NCBI RefSeq assembly: GCF_000058485.1
Contig: NC_008278.1
Span: forward strand, 676,962-740,961
Direction: 5' to 3'
Source of the DNA: Frankia alni ACN14a
GTDB lineage: Bacteria > Actinomycetota > Actinomycetes > Frankiales > Frankiaceae
DNA length: 64,000 bases
Under the pieces are notes generated by a model. It saw nothing but the letters and a program-made list of their open reading frames with translations, ran no database searches and was not told the DNA's origin. Of the stretch, positions 18,401 through 25,891 are shown in pieces (position 1 is the stretch's first letter; every line of letters starts with the position of its first letter). A program made the position numbers and the translations under genes.

Positions 18401-18559
18401 GTGCAGGCGCTCCTTCCAGACCTCACCCGGCCGGATTCCCGTCCGGATGTCGCGGGCCAGGAATGCCCGATGGCCGAGATCGGCCAGCGTGCGGTAGATC
18501 CGGTCGGCCAACTCCACGTCCGAGCTGGCGTGGCTGACGAAGACGCGTGCCACTGTCAT
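15491..18559 (-). CDS. TIR - nSTAND ATPase - WD40 protein
   Basis: A 1022-residue signalling protein. Residues 1-135 are a TIR domain (VFVSHASSDVELADRIYRTL; SPWCAYEIGIAHEVG, with Glu79 of the WCxxE motif at the NADase position). FPGLRPFTRDMARVFYGR at about 144-161 starts a novel-STAND NTPase; Walker A is GGSGCGKSS (185-193) and Walker B LLLVVDQGEEL (275-285). A hydrophobic helix AVLAALLAVTLAGA lies near 594-615. Four WD40-type repeats follow (FSRDGKLLATGGADASVLLW, FSADGRQLVATG, FSPDGSILAVGSG, FSQDGSVLASGGNDGMLRLW), fewer than a full propeller and split by a low-complexity RDA repeat. By analogy with TIR-STAND defence proteins it may sense a ligand, oligomerise and consume NAD+; a defence role is inference. 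Confidence 0.9.
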   Translation of the reverse strand: MTVARVFVSHASSDVELADRIYRTLADLGHRAFLARDIRTGIRPGEVWKERLHQELRAADAVICVVTEAYNTSPWCAYEIGIAHEVGSLLLPLRAQAGVASPLLDDRQHVAVVDNGGWIGDLDGPLRRVDAAGGLGWAWDRSPFPGLRPFTRDMARVFYGRADELRRLAHRLRALSDRRLLLVVGGSGCGKSSLVTAGLTARLGAEPGWEIADPFLPGRDPTRKLALALAQTAIRVGLRWEPGEIHQRLVADDRALVGLAEELLSAGYGQPRDRLLLVVDQGEELFTRADAAERARFAGVLSRGLDGPIRVVIAVRSEFQDQLFALPELHGAHLHTFPLRPLARDMLSVVITEPARVAGLSVEPELVSQMVADTDGGEALPLLAFTLHELARNQTRGGRLSAQRYEELGGVRGALARRADAVLDEAVAAARLPRAEILAGMAELATLDEGGRRTRRRIEVAELPSEAMRTAFGVFVEQRLLSTASDSLGGAGVGVVHEALLSVWPPLDAAIREREAALLSEGQVERAAAAWAHGGPLWDVDRLTAATTILWGSYDRFRAGGRAVVNLNNAGQRFLAECHCRVEAARHRERRRRRRTIAVLAALLAVTLAGAATAGWQGVSARQAQHSAERAQRAVIAQALLTRADDVSATDRIRALRLSLAAWAVHPDAASQERLQTLASSRTALANGSPVTAVAFSRDGKLLATGGADASVLLWSVAAGPDQPRRVGLPLTGLRSQVTAVTFSADGRQLVATGFDRTRMAWDIGDSARPRPVDPVAPALGPVDTCVDRSPAAPVEAVGEELGGVSLWSAGGGAGNRRLLGWLPAGPGEARAVRFSPDGSILAVGSGRGVRLWDARTAARLPPATADAADLIGRPALDACASETEKDEVRRDREGRESREGRSGPAGDGADTSARDARDARDAQDSRNARDSLDPPAPSLRPIGQPLTGHTHAVFSLAFSQDGSVLASGGNDGMLRLWRVSTVNASRRQVVAAACAEAGGGLDASSWQFYLPGVPYRPTCER

Positions 18560-19345
18560 CCCCAGTAATCGCCGCGCACATTGCCGTGCAGACGCGGTAG
18601 GTCGTCGATACTACCGCCCCGGAGTACCGCGTCGCCGGTACAAATACGGGATTGCCGCGGCCGGCCCCTGGACCGGTCGCGCCGGGGAAATCCCGCAATC
18701 GATCGGCCGCCGTCGGGGTATCCGCTTAAGCGCGGATGAACAGATGGTGGAGCGCGGGGAAATAAAGTGAACCAGGCGATCCGGTCGCCGCCCGGCGCCG
18801 TCGGAGACGCCCTGCTCGTCCTGCTCGATCTCGCCGAACCGCGCGAACGCGACGCCGGCCGCGGCCAGCCGGGACACGGTCGCGGCGGGTCACCCCGCTG
18901 CGCCGCTCCACGCGCCGCGCGCGCCACCGGATGCGGCGTGTGGTGCGCCTGCGGATGCGGCGTGTGGTGCGCCGGCGGCCGCGTGGCGGTGGCCGTCACC
19001 TGATCTCACGACGCCGCCGCACCCGGGCATGGCTCGGGCCACCTGACACCCACCCCCGTCCGCGGTCGCCGTGAAATCGCCGTCGCGGCGGCGCTTCGTA
19101 CGAAGATTGCCCCGCCATACGGCACCTGTCCCTGCCCCGCACGGGGGACGCGGCCGATATTCCGGCGGTCCGGCTGCACACTCGGGCGCCGTTCATGGCA
19201 TGCTCGGTTTCCGACGGTAGGAGCATGCGTCGGCCGGCTCGGTCAGGGTCGATCGGCCAGGCTTCTCACCGGCGACGGTCCGCCGTCGTGGATGTTGCCG
19301 GTTTTGTCGTCGTGTTGACGTGAGTCCTCATCGTGGAGGTTTGTT
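18560..19345. other. Gene-free stretch with short repeats
   Basis: About 785 bp upstream of the TIR-STAND gene. No convincing protein; frames are Arg/Pro-rich. A 21-bp sequence beginning GGATGCGGCGTG is exactly repeated at 18929-18949 and 18953-18973. GCATGCTC (19198-19205) and GAGCATGC (19221-19228) form an inverted repeat about 120 bp before the small membrane gene. Confidence 0.5.
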
Positions 19346-19435
19346 GTGAAGCGTGTCGGAGCAATTGTTCTGCTGGTTGCGCTCGTGGGTGGCGGCTTCC
19401 TGTTCCGCCGGCAGCGTGGCAAGCAGGACGCATAG
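19346..19435 (+). CDS. Small single-pass membrane peptide (29 aa)
   Basis: The reading frame VKRVGAIVLLVALVGGGFLF continues RRQRGKQDA and stops: one transmembrane helix followed by a positively charged tail. GGAGG at 19335-19339 lies 6 nt before the GTG, the best ribosome binding site in the region, so translation is likely despite its size. No family is recognised; the charge pattern predicts the C-terminus in the cytoplasm. It sits 123 bp upstream of the PLP decarboxylase gene, with which it may be co-transcribed. Confidence 0.6.
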   Translation: MKRVGAIVLLVALVGGGFLFRRQRGKQDA

Positions 19436-19558
19436 GTCCGCGCCGCGTCGGCGCTGATCGGCGGGAATCCACCGCGCCCCTCGAGGAGGCTCGGCAATCG
19501 GTCCCGCCGGGTTCGGCTGTGATCGGATCGCCGTTTCGGCGGTCGTCTGTCGAGCAAC

Positions 19559-21019
19559 GTGGCGTGGGACGGTCCGTACGTGCATCAGTTTGACGCCGAG
19601 ACGGCCGATCTCCTGCGGGCGATCTTCGACTTCACCGGGGTCCGCCTTGGATTCGATCCGGTTCCCCTGGACGGTCCGGCGACGCCGGCGGAGCTGTCCG
19701 CCAGGGCCGGCCGGACGATCACGGAGGACGGGATCGGCGGTCTCCGAGCCCTGGCGACGTTCGACGAGGTGCTCTCGCGCGCCTGCATCTCGGCGGACCA
19801 TCCGCGCAACCTCGCCTTCATCCCCGCCGCCCCGACCCGGCTGTCGGTGCTGTTCGACGTGGTGGTCGGCGCGTCGTCCATCTATGCCGGAAGCTGGATG
19901 GAGGGTGCGGGCGCGGTCCACGCCGAGAACGAGACGCTGCGTTGGCTGGCCGACCTCGCCGGCCTGCCCGCCACGGCTGGGGGCGTGTTCGTGCCCGGTG
20001 GCACGGTCGGCAACCTGTCCGCGCTCGTCGCCGCCCGCCAGGCCGCCCGGGCGAGGCTGGCCGCCGAGGGCCGGCCGATGCCGGCGCGCTGGCGGTTCGT
20101 CTGCGGGGCGGAGGCCCACTCGTCGCTCTACCAGGCGGCGATGGTGCTCGACGCGGACATCGTGGCCGTGCCGACGGGGGAGGAGGGCCGGCTCACCGGT
20201 CCGCTGCTCGCCGCCGCGCTCGACGACCTCGCCGGCCGTAGCGACCTCGCCGGCCGAGGCGACCTCGTCGGACACCGCGACTCGGCCACGCCGAGCGACG
20301 GGCCCGTGCACGACGGGGTCTTCGCCGTCGTGGCGACCGCGGGGACGACCCAGTTCGGCATCGTCGACGACCTGCGGGGCGTGGTCGACGTCTGCCGTGA
20401 CCGCGGCCTGTGGGTGCACGCCGACGGCGCCTACGGCCTGGCGGCGCTCGCCGCGCCCTCGGCCCGGCCCCTGTTCGACGGGATCGCCGACGTCGACTCG
20501 TTCATCGTCGACCCGCACAAGTGGCTGTTCGCCCCGTTCGACGCCTGCGCGCTGATCTATCGCGATCCCGCGCTGGCCCGGGCGGCACACGGTCCGCAGC
20601 GGGCCGGCTATCTCGACGTGCTCGACTCGGCCGTCAACTGGAATCCGTCCGACTACGCCATCGGGCTGTCCCGGCGGGCCCGCGGCCTGCCGTTGTGGTT
20701 CTCCCTGGCGGCGCACGGCACCCGGGCCTACGCCGAGGCGATCGAGACCACGCTGGCGACGACGCGGGCGGCGGCGGCGCAGATCGCGGCGCGGCCCGAG
20801 CTGGAACTCGTCCGCCCGGCAGAGCTTTCCGTGGTCGTGTTCCGCCGGCTCGGCTGGCAGGACGCCGACTATCACCGGTGGAGCGAGAACCTGCTTCGCG
20901 AGGGATTCGCCTTCGTGCCACCCACCCGGCATGACGGGGAGACCGTCGCCCGTTTCGCCGTCGTCAACCCGCGCACCACCCCGGCCGACATCGAAGCCAT
21001 TCTCAACACGATGGTCTGA
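19559..21019 (+). CDS. PLP-dependent group II decarboxylase
   Basis: A 486-residue fold-type I pyridoxal-phosphate enzyme. FVPGGTVGNLSALVAARQAA is the PLP phosphate-binding stretch, VVATAGTTQFGIVDDL and WVHADGAYG hold the cofactor-contacting Asp/Ala, and VDPHKWLFAPFDAC contains the Schiff-base lysine in the HKW motif of glutamate/DOPA/tyrosine-type decarboxylases. The amino acid substrate cannot be told from motifs. A small repeat insertion (DLAGRSDLAGRGDLVG) lies before the catalytic core and is unusual. The GTG at 19559 has no clear ribosome binding site; it follows a small membrane gene. Confidence 0.9.
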   Translation: MAWDGPYVHQFDAETADLLRAIFDFTGVRLGFDPVPLDGPATPAELSARAGRTITEDGIGGLRALATFDEVLSRACISADHPRNLAFIPAAPTRLSVLFDVVVGASSIYAGSWMEGAGAVHAENETLRWLADLAGLPATAGGVFVPGGTVGNLSALVAARQAARARLAAEGRPMPARWRFVCGAEAHSSLYQAAMVLDADIVAVPTGEEGRLTGPLLAAALDDLAGRSDLAGRGDLVGHRDSATPSDGPVHDGVFAVVATAGTTQFGIVDDLRGVVDVCRDRGLWVHADGAYGLAALAAPSARPLFDGIADVDSFIVDPHKWLFAPFDACALIYRDPALARAAHGPQRAGYLDVLDSAVNWNPSDYAIGLSRRARGLPLWFSLAAHGTRAYAEAIETTLATTRAAAAQIAARPELELVRPAELSVVVFRRLGWQDADYHRWSENLLREGFAFVPPTRHDGETVARFAVVNPRTTPADIEAILNTMV

Positions 21020-21243
21020 TCTCGTGCTCGCGGTGTTCGGCGCCGTAAACCGCGGCCCGTGCCCCGTGCCCCGTGCTCTCCAGATCCCCTGGTGCCCGCG
21101 CTTCTTCGAGAAAGTCGGGCGGCGCGAGTCCTTTCGACCCGCGCCGCCCCGGCGCGGCGACCGGCGGGCGGCCGTCGCCTTCACCGCCCGGCATCGTCGG
21201 CGGTCCGGCGTCGGCGGCGGTAAGCCCGCCGATGCCACGCCCT

Positions 21244-21264
21244 AACCCTGGCTTCGCCCGGGTT
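21244..21264. terminator. Hairpin terminator between convergent genes
   Basis: AACCCTGG (21244-21251), loop CTTCG, CCCGGGTT (21257-21264) form an 8-bp stem with one mismatch between the decarboxylase and the convergent oxidoreductase; suitable as a bidirectional terminator. Confidence 0.6.
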
Positions 21265-21282
21265 ATCGTTCAGGTGGCAACG

Positions 21283-21924
21283 TCAGTTGCCCACCGTGAA
21301 ACGACGGTTGCGGTTACGCGGCTTCTCGACCTCGTCGACGACGGCGATCGCGAAGTCCTCGTGGGAGATGCCGATCTCGCCCTGGGCGTCCACCACGGGC
21401 CGGTCGTTGCCGGTGCGGTAGGCGCCCCGACGCTGTCCCTGGCCCATGTTGCGCGGCGGCGGGGCGATGGCCGCCCAGCGCACGTTGCGCGCACCCCGGT
21501 ACACGTCGAGCGCGTCGACCTGGTCGAGCGCGTCCTTGCGCTCCGCGGCGGGGAAGTCCGGGCTGTCCACGAGCCGCTGGCCGTTGTCGTCCTCCAGGGT
21601 CCCGCCGCTGGAGACGTGCAGGACGGCCGGGGCCTGGTCGCCGATGCGGGGCAGGACGTCGACGAGGGTACGCGCGGCGTTCGCGTGCACCGGACGGTCG
21701 ACACCACCCACCGCCACGACGACGGCGTCCGCCTCCTGCGCCAGGCGCTGCACGGAGTCGCGCGACGTGACGTCGCCCTCCACCGCGTTGGCCTTGCGCG
21801 GAAGCTTCTTCACGCGGGCCGCGTCAACCTCGACCGCGGTGACCTCGTGTCCCCGTCGAATTGCTTCGTCGGTGATGCGGCGCCCGATCTGACCACCGGC
21901 ACCAAAAATGACGATCCTCGCCAT
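21283..21924 (-). CDS. NAD(P)-binding oxidoreductase, atypical SDR
   Basis: A 213-residue Rossmann protein starting ARIVIFGAGGQIGRRITDEA, with ADAVVVAVGGVD, VLHVSSGGTLEDDNG and GISHEDFAIAVVDEVE. It is similar in length and order to the gene at 7721, so the two are probably paralogues of the NmrA/SDR_a5-like group. The last half is basic (RNRNRRFTVGN). The ATG at 21924 is the first start before the cofactor loop. A 6-5-6 inverted repeat about 100 bp upstream (22021-22037) may be its operator. Confidence 0.85.
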   Translation of the reverse strand: MARIVIFGAGGQIGRRITDEAIRRGHEVTAVEVDAARVKKLPRKANAVEGDVTSRDSVQRLAQEADAVVVAVGGVDRPVHANAARTLVDVLPRIGDQAPAVLHVSSGGTLEDDNGQRLVDSPDFPAAERKDALDQVDALDVYRGARNVRWAAIAPPPRNMGQGQRRGAYRTGNDRPVVDAQGEIGISHEDFAIAVVDEVEKPRNRNRRFTVGN

Positions 21925-22020
21925 GCCATTGCCTCCGACTCACCGGTCGTGCAACTGATGGATAGATAGTCGTGCGTGTAATCGATGACGTCCGTCGCCC
22001 CATTGCGCCGGCGTCATGGT

Positions 22021-22037
22021 CAGTAAGTGAATTACTG
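22021..22037. promoter_or_regulatory. CAGTAA-N5-TTACTG inverted repeat
   Basis: CAGTAA (22021-22026) and TTACTG (22032-22037) surround GTGAA, about 97 bp upstream of the oxidoreductase start, in an AT-richer pocket of the intergenic region. The spacing and size fit an operator for a dimeric winged-helix repressor (inference). Confidence 0.5.
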
Positions 22038-22317
22038 TCCGCGCTGACTATTTCACGCTGCGCAGCGGCTGCAAGTTGACGTCGCCCGCTGCGGTCCGGG
22101 TCGCCCGAGTCGGGTGGGCGAAAAGGGAACGGGCCGCGCGCCGCGCGTTCAGGGCGCCGCGAGGGAGCGGGACGACACCTCCGGGACATGGCCCGCATTC
22201 CACTCGGGGCGTCGCACCGGTTTCGAGGGCATTGGGTGTGGCCGGTCGGGTGCGGTCGGTAAGATCCGCGGTGTCGGCCGGTAGGGGTCGATGTCGTGCC
22301 GGAGGACGGGGGCGTTG

Positions 22318-22701
22318 ATGGCGCGGGTGTTGCTGGTGGTGGATCCGAACGTCGGCGCGAGCCCGGCCGATCTGGTGAGGGTGTGGACGTCGGCTCCTCC
22401 GGCCGCGGACGGTGCGGCGCTCGGAGACGGTGCGGGGCTCCCGGACGGGGCGGCGCTCGGGGACGGTGCGGTGGCCGTGGAGGCCGTCCGGGGGCGGGTC
22501 ATGCTGCCGGGCGTGCTGGAGGTCCTGGTGCTACCGGTCGCGGTGAACCTCGCCAGCAGCGCGCTGTTCGAGCTGGTCCGCTCGTGGGTGGCCCAGGCCC
22601 GCGGGCCGGCGGCGCAGGATGCGGAGTTCGAGGTGGTGGAGACGACCGACGACCAGGGCAACCGGGTCGTGGTCGTCCGTCCGCGTCGCACCGTCCGATA
22701 G
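22318..22701 (+). CDS. Small protein resembling effector-associated constant component (EACC1)
   Basis: A 127-residue protein. It begins with a beta strand VLLVVDP, has an Ala/Gly/Asp repeat (DGAALGDGAGLPDGAALGDG), then a hydrophobic helix LEVLVLPVAVNLASSALFEL and a C-terminal beta pair FEVVETTDDQGNRVVVVRP. This order, strand-helix-polar strand ending in a GNRVVV hairpin, resembles the EACC1 family found beside effector modules of actinobacterial conflict systems. No effector gene is adjacent; the TIR-STAND gene lies 3.8 kb away. GGGGG 5 nt before the ATG at 22318 favours that start over 22291. The family call is tentative. Confidence 0.4.
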   Translation: MARVLLVVDPNVGASPADLVRVWTSAPPAADGAALGDGAGLPDGAALGDGAVAVEAVRGRVMLPGVLEVLVLPVAVNLASSALFELVRSWVAQARGPAAQDAEFEVVETTDDQGNRVVVVRPRRTVR

Positions 22702-22811
22702 GCGGAGTCCGGCCGAGATCGGGCGGCACCACGCTTCTGCTGGAGCTTGCCGAGGAACTCGTCGGGCCGACGTGGTGAGCGTCGGGCCCGGCGTGCGGCC
22801 TGGTGCAGGGG

Positions 22812-22898
22812 CGGTGGAGGTGGGATTTGAACCCACGGAGGGGTTGCCCCCTCACACGCTTTCGAGGCGTGCGCCCTCGGCCACTAGGCGACTCCACC
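22812..22898 (-). tRNA. tRNA-Ser (anticodon CGA)
   Basis: The reverse strand folds as a class II tRNA: acceptor stem GGTGGAG/CTCCACC, D-arm CCTAGTGGCCGAGG, anticodon stem-loop CACGCCTCGAAAGCGTG with loop CTCGAAA (anticodon CGA, reads UCG), a long variable arm (GAGGGGGCAACCCCTC) typical of serine, T-arm GTGGGTTCAAATCCCAC and discriminator G. CCA is not encoded. Confidence 0.95.
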
Positions 22899-22991
22899 GT
22901 AGGCGAGCTTACCGGACGTCTCGACGGTCCGGTTCGCGGGGGTCGTCAGGCCGGTCCCAGGAGCTCGTCGCCGCCGGCCGGGCGTCGGCGT

Positions 22992-23009
22992 GCGGTTCCG
23001 CGGAACCGC
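22992..23009. repeat. 18-bp perfect palindrome, copy 1
   Basis: GCGGTTCCGCGGAACCGC is a perfect palindrome between tRNA-Ser and tadA. The identical sequence, with one further identical base on the right and two on the left, occurs at 59388-59405. It could be an intergenic repeat family or a protein site. Confidence 0.75.
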
Positions 23010-23038
23010 GCCACGGCGATCATGGTCGCCCCGCCCCG

Positions 23039-23081
23039 CTTATCCAGAGGGATTTTTCGGGCACGGAGGCCTCTGGACAAG
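23039..23081. terminator. 12-bp inverted repeat 3' of tadA
   Basis: CTTATCCAGAGG (23039-23050) and CCTCTGGACAAG (23070-23081) pair at 11 of 12 positions around a 19-nt loop, about 45 bp beyond the tadA stop on the minus strand. Probably the tadA terminator. Confidence 0.5.
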
Positions 23082-23126
23082 CAGGGGAGGGGCCAGATCG
23101 CGTGGAAGATCGGTGCTGGCGGGGAG

Positions 23127-23714
23127 TCAGCCGGTGGGTGGGCGGCGGCGGGCGGTGAAGAAGTCGGCGAGCAGGGTGGCGCACTCGGCGGCGCGGACGC
23201 CGGAGATGACCTCGGGGCGGTGGTTGAGGCGGCGGTCGCGCACGACGTCCCACAGCGAACCGACCGCGCCGGCCTTGTCGTCGACGGCGCCGTAGACGAG
23301 TCGGTCCACCCGCGCGAGCACCAACGCGCCCGCGCACATCGTGCACGGCTCCAGGGTGACCACGAGGGTGGCGCCGGACAGCCGCCAGGAGCCGACCCGG
23401 GCCGCCGCCGCCCGCAGCGCGAGCACCTCGGCGTGGGCGGTCGGGTCGCCGTCGCGCTCGCGGGTGTTGCGGCCCGCCCCGAGCACCGTGCCCTCCGGGC
23501 CCACCACGACCGCGCCGACCGGGACGTCGCCGTGCTCCGGCGCCAGCCGCGCCTGGGCCAGCGCGAGGCCCATCGCCGCCTCGTGATCGGACCCGCCGGC
23601 CGGGCCGCGCCCGCTCACCAAGCCGTGGGCGCCCGCTGTGCCGTAGGACTTTGCTGCGCCGCGTCCGGTGGTTGTGCTGTGGTCGGACCCGCCCGGTGGG
23701 GCGGGGTCAGCCAC
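23127..23714 (-). CDS. tadA: tRNA adenosine deaminase TadA
   Basis: A 195-residue enzyme converting the wobble adenosine of tRNA-Arg(ACG) to inosine. The zinc-dependent deaminase motifs are HAEVLAL (His ligand and catalytic Glu) and LEPCTMCAGAL (PCxxC ligands), with GDVPVGAVVV before them. The N-terminal about 40 residues are an extension beyond the usual start. The GTG at 23714 overlaps the stop of the upstream gene by 8 nt, so translation of the two is probably coupled; a shorter start near the conserved domain is possible. The upstream partner is the TadA-associated protein. Confidence 0.95.
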   Translation of the reverse strand: MADPAPPGGSDHSTTTGRGAAKSYGTAGAHGLVSGRGPAGGSDHEAAMGLALAQARLAPEHGDVPVGAVVVGPEGTVLGAGRNTRERDGDPTAHAEVLALRAAAARVGSWRLSGATLVVTLEPCTMCAGALVLARVDRLVYGAVDDKAGAVGSLWDVVRDRRLNHRPEVISGVRAAECATLLADFFTARRRPPTG

Positions 23715-24201
23715 GGACGTCGTCGAGGATCTCGCCGGCGCCGGCGCGCTCGCTCAGGGCGCTGATCAGGTCTGCGGGCAGCATGCCCTCCTCGCCGATC
23801 AGCTCCAGCAGCGCCTCCTCGGAGGTGCCGAGGTCGACGAGCAGGTCGAGGTCGCCGACCGGGGACGCCTGGGTCAGCACGGAGGTGTCGTCGTCCTCGT
23901 CGTCCTCCGTGGCCAGGCCCGCCATCGACGGCAGGGCGTCGGCGAACAGGCGCTCGGCGAGCTCGGAGGTGATCAGGACCCGGCGGTCGGAGAGGAAGAC
24001 CTTGGGGTCCGGTTCGTCGGCGCCGACCCGGACGATCGCCAGGTACTCGTCGTCCTCCTCCAGGAAGGCCACGATGGTGTCGTCACCGAAGTCGCGCATC
24101 GTGTCGGTGAGGGCGTCGAGGTCCTCGGCGCCCACCGGGTCGAGTTCGTGCACCGACCAGCGGCCGTGGTCCCGCGCGATCGCGATTGCCTTCGTCGTCA
24201 C
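23707..24201 (-). CDS. tRNA adenosine deaminase-associated protein
   Basis: A 164-residue acidic protein (TIGR03941-type) found beside tadA throughout actinobacteria. Visible features are ARDHGRWSVHELDP, DDEYLAIVRVG, VFLSDRRVLITSELAERLF and a run of acidic residues EDDEDDD in the middle. Its role is unknown, but conserved coupling with tadA suggests a part in tRNA modification or a paralogous folding partner. Gene order and overlap (8 nt) match the usual operon. Confidence 0.9.
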   Translation of the reverse strand: MTTKAIAIARDHGRWSVHELDPVGAEDLDALTDTMRDFGDDTIVAFLEEDDEYLAIVRVGADEPDPKVFLSDRRVLITSELAERLFADALPSMAGLATEDDEDDDTSVLTQASPVGDLDLLVDLGTSEEALLELIGEEGMLPADLISALSERAGAGEILDDVRG

Positions 24202-24640
24202 TGTGCGCCCTCACGTCCCTTCTGCAACCGCGTGGTGCCTGGCGGCCAGCCGCTACCCGGCCGGGGTCCCGGGCCCCGCGCGGCCTCGGCCGGATCCGTG
24301 GCCGGCCGTGCTCCGCCTGTGATTCTCGTCCTGAGGGCCGGTCTTGGGTATTCCGGTTCACCCCGTCGGGTGAGTTCTACCGCGACGCCGGGTTGATTCC
24401 CCCATGGTGGTCCGGTTGGCACCCGTTCGCACACCGGGAGGTAACACCAAAGTTCCGTCCGTGCCGGCCGGTCGGGCGGGCCGTTTGACCTGCGGCAATG
24501 GCACCCAGCCGGCAGACACGGCCACGAGGGGGGCGACGGGGGCCCGCCGCCGGCGGCATCGGCGCCGATCGGGACGTAACCGAACGGAAGCGGGGGTGGT
24601 CTTCGTCTCCCGGCACCCTCGTGGCACTGTAGAAAGCGCG
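24202..24640. other. Divergent promoter region
   Basis: About 440 bp between the divergent tadA operon and murT. A GGGAGGTAACACC sequence near 24438 looks like a ribosome binding site without a matching conserved frame. No RNA gene or operator recognised. Confidence 0.4.
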
Positions 24641-25891
24641 ATGACGACATCATTCCCGCGCAGGTTCACCGCCCGGACCCAGGCCGCGCTCGCCGTCGAA
24701 CGCCTGGCGGCCGAGGCGTCGCGCCGGCTTGGCCGCGGGTCGGGCGAGATGATCGGCGGCAAGCTGGCCCTGCGGGTCTCCCCGGGGGCGCTGGCCGAGG
24801 TCGGCTCCCACCGCCGCACCGCGTGCGTGTCGGGCACCAACGGCAAGACGACCACCACCCGGCTGCTCGCCCGCGCGCTGGGCACCGGCGGGCCGGTGAA
24901 GTCGAACAGCGGCGGGGCGAACATGGCGCCCGGCGTCCTCGCCGCGCTCTCGCGTCCCCCGTTCGACGCCGCCGCCGCCCTGGAGGTCGACGAGATCTGG
25001 CTGCCGAAGGTGGCCAGGGAGATCCTGCCGCGGGTCGTGCTGCTGCTCAACATCAGCCGCGACCAGCTCGACCGGTCCAACGAGACCCGGCGCATCGCGT
25101 CGATGTGGCGGGAGCTCGGCGCCGAGCTGCCGGACGCCACGGTGGTCGCGAACGTCGACGACCCGCTGGTCGCCTGGGCGGCGGCCGGCTGGCGGCGGCA
25201 GGTGTGGGTGTCGGCCGGGCAGAACTGGACCGCCGACGCGATGGTCTGCCCCCAGTGCGCCCGGCTGCTGCACCGCAACGAGGCCGGCTGGTGGTCCGAG
25301 TGCGGGCTGGCCCGGCCCGAACCGATCGTCGCGGTCACCGGGCCCCGGGAGCTGCTCTGGTACGGCCGCACCATCTCGGCTCACCTCGACCTGCCCGGCC
25401 GGGTCAACCTCGGCAACGCGGCGATGGCCGCCGCCGCGGCCCGTGAGCTCGGCGTCGAGGTCGAGGCGGCGCTGGGCGCCATGGCCGGCCTCGGCGACGT
25501 GCAGGGCCGCTACCAGGAGGTCGTCCTCGGCGAGCAGGGCCGCCGCGGCCGGCTGCTGCTGGCGAAGAACCCCGCCGGCTGGGTGGAGATGATGGAGCTG
25601 CTCGCCGACGCGCCGCCCCGGCCCGTCGTCATCGACTTCAACTCGCAGACCGCCGACGGGCGGGATCCGTCCTGGATCTGGGACGTCCCCTTCGAGCGCC
25701 TCGCCGGCCGGCAGGTGCTCGTCACCGGCGGGCGCAAGGAGGACATGAGCGTGCGGCTGGCCTACGCGGAGGTGCCGCACAGCGTGCACGCCAGCGCCGA
25801 GGACGCGGCGCTGGCGGCCAACGAGAAGGTGGTCGACGTGGTCGCCAACTACACGGCGTTCCGGGACCTGCTGGTCCGGAGTTCCCGATGA
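24641..25891 (+). CDS. murT: Lipid II isoglutaminyl synthase, subunit MurT
   Basis: A 416-residue Mur-ligase-fold protein that, with GatD, amidates the alpha-carboxyl of D-glutamate in lipid II. ACVSGTNGKTTTTRLLARAL is the ATP P-loop, VKSNSGGANMAPGV and LEVDEIWLPKV follow, and the C-terminal DUF1727 domain is seen in PVVIDFNSQTADGRDPSWIWDVPFE. The zinc-ribbon insert has CPQC but only one cysteine in the second half (WWSECG), whereas four are typical. The ATG at 24641 opens the conserved domain; upstream frame is not conserved. It overlaps gatD (ATGA). Confidence 0.93.
   Translation: MTTSFPRRFTARTQAALAVERLAAEASRRLGRGSGEMIGGKLALRVSPGALAEVGSHRRTACVSGTNGKTTTTRLLARALGTGGPVKSNSGGANMAPGVLAALSRPPFDAAAALEVDEIWLPKVAREILPRVVLLLNISRDQLDRSNETRRIASMWRELGAELPDATVVANVDDPLVAWAAAGWRRQVWVSAGQNWTADAMVCPQCARLLHRNEAGWWSECGLARPEPIVAVTGPRELLWYGRTISAHLDLPGRVNLGNAAMAAAAARELGVEVEAALGAMAGLGDVQGRYQEVVLGEQGRRGRLLLAKNPAGWVEMMELLADAPPRPVVIDFNSQTADGRDPSWIWDVPFERLAGRQVLVTGGRKEDMSVRLAYAEVPHSVHASAEDAALAANEKVVDVVANYTAFRDLLVRSSR

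Noticed and set aside
16682-18568. 628-codon plus-strand ORF opposite the TIR-STAND gene
   Set aside because: Antisense translation with no motifs; open frames of this length are expected at this GC content.
19328-21238. 636-codon minus-strand ORF over the decarboxylase
   Set aside because: No conserved motif and shadow-type composition; the plus-strand enzyme is unambiguous.
22812-22898. Genomic island attachment at tRNA-Ser
   Set aside because: No integrase and no second copy of the tRNA 3' end was seen in the window.
22899-23126. 4.5S/SRP RNA gene beside tRNA-Ser and tadA
   Set aside because: The conserved SRP tetraloop region and domain IV sequence were not found.
24202-24640. Riboswitch upstream of murT
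   Set aside because: No conserved riboswitch blocks could be recognised; only a GC-rich leader.
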